Part shown: one piece after another, positions 1-4,532 of the stretch
Layout of the letters: each line of letters opens with the position of its first letter
Numbering within the stretch: the first letter of the stretch is position 1
Assembly (NCBI GenBank): GCA_902493835.1
Contig: CABURG010000065.1
Coordinates: 1 to 8,801 of the forward strand
Reading direction: 5' to 3'
DNA: 8,801 bases
DNA from: an uncultured Collinsella sp.
GTDB taxonomy: Bacteria; Actinomycetota; Coriobacteriia; Coriobacteriales; Coriobacteriaceae
Notes under the pieces: model-generated
Databases searched by the model: none
Told to the model about the DNA's origin: nothing
Seen by the model: the letters and a program-made list of their open reading frames with translations, nothing else
Made by a program: the position numbers and the translations under genes

Positions 1-726
1 GGCGGCATGGGCGCCGAGGCCACGTCGTATTACTACGACCAGGTGGTGCGTCATACGGCTGCTGCCTGCGATCAGGAACATATCGACATGGTGGTGCTCT
101 CCAAGTCGACCATGCCCGACCGCACGCTGGCCATTAAGACCGGCGAGCATGCCAAGCTGCTGGCGACCATGAAAGAGTGTGCCCAGGCACTCGAGTCGCT
201 GGGCTGTGCGCACATTGCCATTCCCTGCAACACGTCGCACTACTTCTACGACCAGATCCAATCGTTTACCACAGTGCCGATTATCCACATGCCGCGTGAG
301 TCGGTGCGCTATGCTCTGTCCGGTGCGGTGATGGGGGAGTGCGAGTTCGATCCCAACCTGAGTATGCCGGCCGAGCCGGTGCACAAGATTGGCATCATGG
401 GCACCGACGGAACCGTGGGCGCGGGCGTCTACGGCCGCGAATGTAAGGCTGCGGGTGTTGAGGTTGTCTATCCCAGCGAGAAACGTCAGAACGATGTGAT
501 GTCGCTTATCTACGATGATGTGAAGGCCGGACGCGAGCCCGATATGGATAAGTTCGACCGCGTGATGTGGGAGTTCGCCCGTAGCGGCTGCGACCGCGTC
601 ATTCTGGCCTGCACCGAGCTATCGGTGCTGCAGAAGTACCGAGAGATGCCCGAGATCACCCTCGACGCCATGGACGTCCTGGTGCGTGAATCCATCATCC
701 GCAGCGGCGCCCCCTACCGCCTCTAG
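1..726 (+). CDS. Aspartate/glutamate racemase family protein (5' truncated by window)
   Basis: Members of this family are cofactor-independent racemases that interconvert L- and D-amino acids, using one cysteine on each side of the substrate. The reading frame is open from base 1. The visible start reads Gly-Gly-Met-Gly-Ala-Glu-Ala-Thr, the family's N-terminal LGGMGPEAT-type motif, so the ATG at base 7 is internal and the true start lies a few codons upstream. Counting from that Met, the two catalytic cysteines are Cys74 in PCNTSHYFYD and Cys202 in LACTELSVL; SKSTMPDRT corresponds to the family's SxxxPDRT segment. The visible length (about 240 residues) is nearly full length. The gene converges on the ecfT gene, with a shared terminator between them. 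The exact substrate (Asp, Glu or another amino acid) cannot be read from the sequence, so a general amino-acid racemase is equally possible. Confidence 0.9.
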   Translation, partial: GGMGAEATSYYYDQVVRHTAAACDQEHIDMVVLSKSTMPDRTLAIKTGEHAKLLATMKECAQALESLGCAHIAIPCNTSHYFYDQIQSFTTVPIIHMPRESVRYALSGAVMGECEFDPNLSMPAEPVHKIGIMGTDGTVGAGVYGRECKAAGVEVVYPSEKRQNDVMSLIYDDVKAGREPDMDKFDRVMWEFARSGCDRVILACTELSVLQKYREMPEITLDAMDVLVRESIIRSGAPYRL

Positions 727-732
727 CTTCCG

Positions 733-753
733 ACCTGTCAAAAAGGGACAGGT
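733..753. repeat. Small inverted repeat of the GGGACAG type after the racemase gene
   Basis: ACCTGTC (733-739) and GACAGGT (747-753) form a perfect 7-bp stem with a 7-nt A-rich loop, followed by TAATTTT. It lies 7 nt after the racemase stop codon. It could be a weak first terminator, but its core (GGGACAG) recurs in the inverted-repeat cluster at 3364-3429, so it may belong to a dispersed repeat family. Which of these is correct is not decided by the sequence. Confidence 0.45.
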
Positions 754-785
754 TAATTTTGGTAGGTTTTATCTGGTGAAACAGT

Positions 786-822
786 AAAGGCCTCGGCTCG
801 TTTGGTGCGAGCCGAGGCCTTT
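786..822. terminator. Bidirectional intrinsic terminator between convergent genes
   Basis: The arms AAAGGCCTCGGCTCG (786-800) and CGAGCCGAGGCCTTT (808-822) form a perfect 15-bp stem with the 7-nt loop TTTGGTG. The plus-strand transcript ends the stem in CCTTTTG and the minus-strand transcript in CCTTTACTGTTT, so it can stop both the racemase transcript and the ECF operon transcript. Confidence 0.9.
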
Positions 823-851
823 TGCGTTGGGCGGTTGCTGTCAGTGGTGAA

Positions 852-1598
852 CTAGAACAGGAAGCCGATGGCGATGAGGGCGATGCTGACGATGAGCACG
901 GCGATGTCCAGGCCTTTGATGGGGTAGCGCTTGTACGAGCTGGCGCGCGTACGCAGGTAGAAGCCGCGCTGTTCTGCCGCCAAGGCTGTGGCATCGGTCT
1001 TGCCCACGCTCGAGATGAGCAGCGGCACGCACAGTGGCAGCATGAGCTTAAGCTTCTTGATGGGGTTCTTGGTGTCGTACTCGACGCCGCGTGCGGTCTG
1101 CGCCTCCATGATGGCGTTCATCTCCTGACCAAACACCGGCACAAAGCGCAACGCCGTGGTAAAGGTGAAGGCATAGCGATACGGCACGTGCAGCACCTCG
1201 ACGCAGGCGTTGGCAAGGTCGTTGAGCTTGGTCACCATGAGCATGAGGATGAGTGGTAACGCCACACCCAGCAGGCGCAGGCAGGCCTTCGATCCTGTGA
1301 TGAGGCCCGTGTCGGTGATAAAGCCCCACACCACGTTGCCATCGCGCATAAAGGCCAGCTGGAGCACCAGCATGATAAGCGCGAGCGGAATCAGCAACTT
1401 GAGCAGCGAGAACAGACGGTCGACGACGCCGGCATGGGCACCCAGTGCAAGGGTGAGTGCCAAAAAGCCCAGCAGCGCCACGTAGGTGTCGGACAAGAAG
1501 ATGCCGACGATGATGGCGGCGGCGAGGCCCAGTTTGACGACGGGATTCAGGCGATGCAGCAGCGTATCGCCCGGCATGTAGTCGATGACGTTAACCAC
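852..1598 (-). CDS. ecfT: ECF transporter transmembrane component EcfT
   Basis: This is the membrane scaffold of an energy-coupling-factor importer. It links the S component to the two ATPases and passes on the conformational change from ATP hydrolysis. From the GTG start the protein has 248 residues. The N-terminal YMPGDTLLHRLNPVVKL matches the usual EcfT opening. Hydrophobic segments lie near residues 22-52, 62-84, 106-122 and 229-248. The family motif RFVP is at 151-154. The two coupling-helix motifs that dock into the ATPase grooves are AQTARG (ARG at 169-171) and AAEQRG (207-212). I chose GTG at 1598 over the ATG at 1631. An AAGGAG sequence lies 10 nt upstream of this GTG, the conserved N-terminus begins there, and the ATG start would overlap the upstream gene by 41 nt. 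With GTG the overlap with the ecfA stop is 8 nt, suggesting translational coupling. It is the last gene of the operon. Confidence 0.92.
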   Translation of the reverse strand: MVNVIDYMPGDTLLHRLNPVVKLGLAAAIIVGIFLSDTYVALLGFLALTLALGAHAGVVDRLFSLLKLLIPLALIMLVLQLAFMRDGNVVWGFITDTGLITGSKACLRLLGVALPLILMLMVTKLNDLANACVEVLHVPYRYAFTFTTALRFVPVFGQEMNAIMEAQTARGVEYDTKNPIKKLKLMLPLCVPLLISSVGKTDATALAAEQRGFYLRTRASSYKRYPIKGLDIAVLIVSIALIAIGFLF

Positions 1599-3342
1599 GG
1601 TGGACCATCTCCTTGGTAATTCGAACGACATCGGTGACCTCGCTCACCTGCGCAAAAGCGGGCGAGACGGAAGATGCCAGACGGCGCGAGAGTTCAATAA
1701 CCTGGGGAGGCTCCACGTAGGCACGCCGCATGAGATCGATGTTCGAGAATAGCTCGTGCGTGCGACCGCGGTCGAGGATGCGACCGTCGGCAATTACCAC
1801 AATGCGCTCGGCAAAATCCGAGACGACTTCCATATCGTGGCAGACCATGATTACGGCGCAGCCGCGCTCGGCCATGGTGCGCACTGTTTCCATGACGGTC
1901 ATGCACTCGCGGTAATCAAGGCCGCTCGTGGGCTCGTCGAGCACCACGATTTTGGGCTCTACGACCACGACGGAGGCGAGTGCCACCATCTGGCGCTGAC
2001 CGCGCGAGAGCGAGAAGGGCGCCTCGTCGGCAGGCAGGCCAAAGCGGTCGATGACGAGTTGGGCACGACGCAGAGCCTCGGCACGGTCCATGCCGCCAAG
2101 CTCCAGGCCAAAGGCGACCTCGTCGAGCACGGTGTCCTTGCAGATCTGGCGGTCGGGGTTTTGGAAGAGGGTCGCGACCTCGCGAGCGATGCGGCTCGTG
2201 GGAACGGCTGCGGTATCCAGTCCCGTGACGCGCACGCTGCCCGAGGCGGGCTTAAGCAGGCCTGTGAGCAGTTTGGTGAGCGTGGTCTTGCCGGCGCCGT
2301 TTTGGCCGACGATGCCCACGAGCTCGCCAGGATAGAGCGTCAGGCTAAGGTCGTGTACGGCGGCTCCGCCATTGGGATAGGCAAACTCAACATGGTCGAA
2401 GGTGAGTACGGGTTCGGCGTCCTTGGCATGAGGACGCAACGACGGTGCATGCGGGGAACCGGCGGGCGCCCGGGCTTCGATAGCCGCGTGTGCGGGGTCG
2501 ACGATGCCCGAAATCAGGCGCTCGGCCTCATCGACATCCAAGCAGGGGGTGCCGCTTACCAGGCCATCGGCCTCGAGGCTATTGAAGATACGCGTGACGC
2601 GAGGGCAGTCGACGCCGATGGCACGGAGCTCGTCGGTATGCGCGAAGACCTCGTGTGGCTCGCCCTGCAGCGCGATTTCGCCATGGTTGAGCACGAGCAC
2701 GCGGTTGCAGTACTCCGAGAGCAGGGCGACCTTTTGCTCAACGACGACGATGGTGATTCCAAGTGCGCGGTTTGCCTCACGCAGCGTCTCGAAGACCAAC
2801 GTGGAGCTAGCGGGGTCGAGTGCCGCGGTGGGCTCGTCGAGAACCAAGACACGCGGACGCATGGCGAGGATGGCGGCGATGGCTACCTTTTGCTTCTGTC
2901 CGCCCGAGAGGGTGGCGATCTCGCGGTCGCGCAGGTCGCTGATGCCGACGGTCTCGAGCGTTTCGCTCACGCGCCGCTCGATCTGGTCGTGGGGAACGCC
3001 AAAGTTCTCGAGGCCAAAGAGCATCTCGTCCTCGACGACCGAGGCGACCATCTGTGTGTCGATGTCCTGCAACACGCTGCCGACGATCTGCGACACATCG
3101 GTGAGCGAGACTTCGCAGGTGTCGTGGTCGTCAACCATGACGGACCCAAAGAACGTGCCGGTGTAGTGGTGGGGCACGGCACCCGACAGACAAGCGGCAA
3201 GCGTGGACTTGCCGGCGCCCGAGGGCCCGATGATGCCGATGAAATCTCCCTTGTTCACGCTGAGCGAGATGTGGCTGAGCGCCTGCTCGGTCTGCGTGCC
3301 ATAGGAGAACGAGACATCGTCGACGTTGATGATCGTTTCCAT
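1591..3342 (-). CDS. ECF transporter ATPase, two ABC domains fused (EcfA-EcfA')
   Basis: This 583-residue protein supplies both ATP-binding subunits of an ECF importer in one chain; many ECF systems use two separate genes. NBD1 has Walker A GPSGAGKST (39-47), Q-loop Gln92, signature LSGGQ (145-149) and Walker B VLVLDE (165-170). NBD2 has Walker A GQNGAGKTT (346-354), Q-loop Gln394, signature LSRGQ (444-448), Walker B IVVLDE (465-470) and H-loop His502. A Pro/Ala/His-rich linker (about 283-310) joins them. NBD1 has Gln203 (VEQK) where the H-loop His is expected, and NBD2 has Arg in place of the second Gly of its signature. Both changes would fall in the same composite ATP site. The start is ATG at 3342, with GAAAGG 5 nt upstream. 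It overlaps ecfT by 8 nt and lies 213 nt downstream of the S-component gene. Fused ATPases also occur in cobalt, thiamine-precursor and unknown-substrate systems, so the fusion does not fix the substrate. Confidence 0.95.
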   Translation of the reverse strand: METIINVDDVSFSYGTQTEQALSHISLSVNKGDFIGIIGPSGAGKSTLAACLSGAVPHHYTGTFFGSVMVDDHDTCEVSLTDVSQIVGSVLQDIDTQMVASVVEDEMLFGLENFGVPHDQIERRVSETLETVGISDLRDREIATLSGGQKQKVAIAAILAMRPRVLVLDEPTAALDPASSTLVFETLREANRALGITIVVVEQKVALLSEYCNRVLVLNHGEIALQGEPHEVFAHTDELRAIGVDCPRVTRIFNSLEADGLVSGTPCLDVDEAERLISGIVDPAHAAIEARAPAGSPHAPSLRPHAKDAEPVLTFDHVEFAYPNGGAAVHDLSLTLYPGELVGIVGQNGAGKTTLTKLLTGLLKPASGSVRVTGLDTAAVPTSRIAREVATLFQNPDRQICKDTVLDEVAFGLELGGMDRAEALRRAQLVIDRFGLPADEAPFSLSRGQRQMVALASVVVVEPKIVVLDEPTSGLDYRECMTVMETVRTMAERGCAVIMVCHDMEVVSDFAERIVVIADGRILDRGRTHELFSNIDLMRRAYVEPPQVIELSRRLASSVSPAFAQVSEVTDVVRITKEMVHRG

Positions 3343-3363
3343 GGATACCTTTCATAGTCATTG

Positions 3364-3429
3364 GGGACAGTCTTAAATGACCAGTTGTTTAAGACCGTCC
3401 CAAAAAAGCTCGTTGTTTGGGACGGTCTT
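3364..3429. repeat. Three-copy inverted repeat cluster (GGGACxGTCTTAAA type)
   Basis: Copy 1 (3364-3377, GGGACAGTCTTAAA), copy 2 (3388-3401, TTTAAGACCGTCCC, inverted) and copy 3 (3416-3429, TTTGGGACGGTCTT) are related. Copy 2 can pair with copy 3 (14 bp with flanking A/T, 3391-3404 with 3416-3429, perfect) or with copy 1 (13 of 14, the odd pair G-U in RNA of one sense). The two hairpins exclude each other. In the operon's direction neither is followed by a real U tract, so this is not a clear terminator. It lies in the S-component/ATPase spacer, just before the ecfA ribosome binding site. Confidence 0.7.
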
Positions 3430-3448
3430 TGGTGGTGAAGCACGGAGA

Positions 3449-3549
3449 CGGCTTTACGAGGGGCCCCAGGTTGGCGCGAAAGAGGAGCGAAGCGTACTTG
3501 GGTACGCGAGCGACGAATGAACGCCAAGATGGGGTGGCTCGTAAAGCCG
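3449..3549. repeat. About 100-nt branched hairpin element in the operon spacer
   Basis: The outer arms CGGCTTTACGAG (3449-3460) and CTCGTAAAGCCG (3538-3549) form a perfect 12-bp stem. An inner stem pairs 3464-3476 with 3522-3534 (11 of 13). At the tip GCGTAC (3492-3497) pairs with GTACGC (3502-3507) around the loop TTGG. The element starts 7 nt after the S-component stop codon on the transcript. There is no U tract on either strand, so an intrinsic terminator is unlikely. Possible roles are an RNA-stabilising or processing structure that sets different levels of S component and ATPase, or a small non-autonomous mobile element. Not recognised as a named family. Confidence 0.7.
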
Positions 3550-3555
3550 AGCGGG

Positions 3556-4131
3556 TTAGTTGAGCTTCAGGGCCTTCTGGATGGGCAAGTAGAGGGCGCC
3601 GACCAGAATGGCGTTAAAGACGGCGGTCATGGCGACGACGGGCAGCATGGCGGCGGCGAGCTCGCCTACCACGCCGAGCATGGCCATCTTGATGACCATG
3701 AAGATGACGCCGGAGACAAAGGTGGTCAGGAAGGTTGCGACAATAGCGATGGCGGGCTTGACCTGACCGTTCTTGCCGGCGGCGTTGACGATGCCGGCCA
3801 TGAGCATGGCGGCGATGCCCTCGGCGGCAAAATCGACGAACGGCGAAGTGGTGGTGATCTGGATCACGGCAGCCGAGATGAGGCCAATGACGAGCGCCTG
3901 ACCGATGTTGGGGCGAACGACCAGAATGGTGAGGCAGAAGGCCGAGATGATGAACTCGGGGCTGATCATACCGCCCGAAATGCTCGAGACTGCCTTGCCG
4001 ACGGTGAAGTTGAGGATGAAGCCGGCGGCGAGCAGGATGGCGAGCAGGACGAGGGCACGGACATCGAGTTTGCCGCGGTCGGCGGTCTGGACGGTGCGGG
4101 GCTGGGCGGTGGCGGTGGTGTTCTGAGACAT
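3556..4131 (-). CDS. trpP: ECF transporter S component, probable tryptophan-binding TrpP-like protein
   Basis: S components are small membrane proteins that bind the substrate and deliver it through the EcfA-A'-T module. This protein has 191 residues. A polar N-terminus of about 24 residues precedes roughly six hydrophobic segments (near 25-44, 57-72, 78-96, 102-117, 125-147 and 160-183). The stretch around GGMISPEFIISAF and ALVIGLISAAVIQITTT resembles TrpP, the tryptophan transporter family known from Bacillus (about 170 residues). The substrate call rests mainly on the upstream leader peptide with three Trp codons and a terminator. The start at 4131 has AAAGGA 8 nt upstream; the longer open frame to 4248 would run through the attenuator stem and is not used. 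The protein contains no Trp. It is the first gene of the operon with ecfA and ecfT. Other aromatic or Trp-derived substrates are possible, since protein similarity alone is only suggestive. Confidence 0.85.
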   Translation of the reverse strand: MSQNTTATAQPRTVQTADRGKLDVRALVLLAILLAAGFILNFTVGKAVSSISGGMISPEFIISAFCLTILVVRPNIGQALVIGLISAAVIQITTTSPFVDFAAEGIAAMLMAGIVNAAGKNGQVKPAIAIVATFLTTFVSGVIFMVIKMAMLGVVGELAAAMLPVVAMTAVFNAILVGALYLPIQKALKLN

Positions 4132-4177
4132 GGTGAAAATCCTTTCAAAAAGGGGAGTGTAAGAGAAAAACGGAGGC

Positions 4178-4307
4178 GCGTGATGCGAATGCGATCGGGC
4201 TCGAGATAGAAAAAGGCCCCCGGTCGAAACCGGAGGCCTTCCAATCACCTAGAGCGCAAAAGCAGGCGTGAGGGACTCACTGTCGACCGATCGTATTCGC
4301 ATCACGC
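4178..4307 (-). repeat. 21-nt inverted repeat flanking the attenuator
   Basis: On the transcript, the segment 4307-4287 (starting GCGTGATGCGAAT) is complementary at 20 of 21 positions to 4198-4178 (ending ATTCGCATCACGC). The first arm begins with the last G of the third Trp codon and runs through leader codons 14-20. The second arm lies beyond the terminator and is followed 8 nt later by TTTTTCTCTT. The enclosed 88 nt hold the leader stop codon and the whole terminator. It may be an extra switching helix or a second, read-through-dependent stop. Confidence 0.8.
4208..4240 (-). terminator. Attenuator terminator of the tryptophan ECF operon
   Basis: AAGGCCTCCGGT (4240-4229) pairs with ACCGGGGGCCTT (4224-4213) over 12 bp with one wobble, closed by a TTCG loop and followed by a T-rich tract. 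It lies 36 nt after the leader stop codon and upstream of the S-component gene. A stop here would silence the whole operon. An upstream segment (4290-4283) can pair with the loop and 3' arm (4227-4220), which would break the terminator. Confidence 0.9.
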
Positions 4308-4345
4308 CACCACCAGTTGTTGAGAGACTTCATCGTGTTCTTCAT
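4277..4345 (-). CDS. Tryptophan leader peptide with Trp-Trp-Trp
   Basis: A 22-codon ORF too short for ordinary gene calling. The start ATG at 4345 has AAAGGAG 8 nt upstream; an in-frame ATG at 4363 precedes that site and is less likely. Codons 11-13 (4315-4307) are TGG TGG TGG, in the context LNNWWWRDANT, and the ORF ends at TGA (4279-4277). In classic attenuation a ribosome that stalls at these codons, because charged tRNA-Trp is scarce, lets an antiterminator form. Here the stalled ribosome would cover 4308-4302, which otherwise pairs with 4271-4265. It would leave 4290-4283 free to pair into the terminator. A ribosome that reaches the stop codon would cover 4290-4283 and let the terminator form. 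The peptide itself probably has no function. The codon run, ribosome site and terminator are seen directly; the mechanism is inferred from known trp leaders. Confidence 0.9.
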   Translation of the reverse strand: MKNTMKSLNNWWWRDANTIGRQ

Positions 4346-4398
4346 GTCGGTGGCTCCTTTCATGATGCCGTGGCGCGGTCGCACCTTGTTGCTGTTGC

Positions 4399-4416
4399 GC
4401 TGCACTATAGCACAGC
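4399..4416 (-). promoter_or_regulatory. Extended -10 promoter of the ECF operon with overlapping dyad
   Basis: On the minus strand TGCTATAGT (4412-4404) is an extended -10 element. The predicted start near 4397 places the leader ORF about 50 nt downstream. No good -35 hexamer is found at the usual distance. The 18-bp stretch 4399-4416 is a 14-of-18 dyad (GCTG ... TATAG ... CAGC type) centred on the -10, so a repressor site is possible but unproven. Confidence 0.55.
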
Positions 4417-4430
4417 AAAGTGTGTGCGGG

Positions 4431-4469
4431 GAAATCTTTTTTAAAAAGATTTCAGGCGGGTTTCCCGCC
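4431..4469 (-). terminator. Probable terminator of the C69 peptidase gene, with an AT palindrome
   Basis: Downstream of the peptidase stop, GGCGGG AAA CCCGCC (4469-4455) forms a 6-bp G+C stem. Beyond it on the same transcript, GAAATCTTTTT and AAAAAGATTTC (4453-4443 and 4441-4431) form a perfect 11-bp palindrome that supplies a T run 6 nt after the G+C stem. The pair probably ends peptidase transcription and separates it from the ECF promoter, which starts about 20 nt further on. Confidence 0.6.
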
Positions 4470-4484
4470 GGTCAAAAGAGCGGG

Positions 4485-4524
4485 CTGAGCGGGCGAGGCT
4501 GCCATTGCCGCCTTGTCCGCTCAG
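4485..4524. other. Hairpin just after the C69 peptidase gene
   Basis: CTGAGCGG (4485-4492) and CCGCTCAG (4517-4524) form a perfect 8-bp stem, with a short inner AGGC/GCCT pairing (4496-4499 with 4510-4513). It lies 8 nt after the peptidase stop codon and has no U tract of its own. It may protect the 3' end of the message. Confidence 0.5.
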
Positions 4525-4532
4525 CTAAGACG

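Noticed and set aside
1756..3357. Long open frame on the plus strand (533 codons)
   Set aside because: It is antisense to the fused ATPase gene, which has all ABC motifs. Its translation is low-complexity, rich in Gly/Asp/His, with no recognisable domain; such frames are common opposite G+C-rich genes.
3343..3390. Separate promoter directly before the ATPase gene
   Set aside because: A TATGAA-like hexamer exists, but without a usable -35 or extended -10. The repeats here make chance matches likely.
4132..4248. N-terminal extension of the S component to an ATG at 4248
   Set aside because: The extension would be encoded by the terminator stem and U tract, and lacks a good ribosome site. The ATG at 4131 has AAAGGA at proper spacing.
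4132..4345. T-box riboswitch for tryptophan
   Set aside because: No T-box consensus or stem I features were found. The GGTGGTGGCG stretch that looks a little like a T-box core is the Trp codon run of a leader ORF with its own ribosome site.
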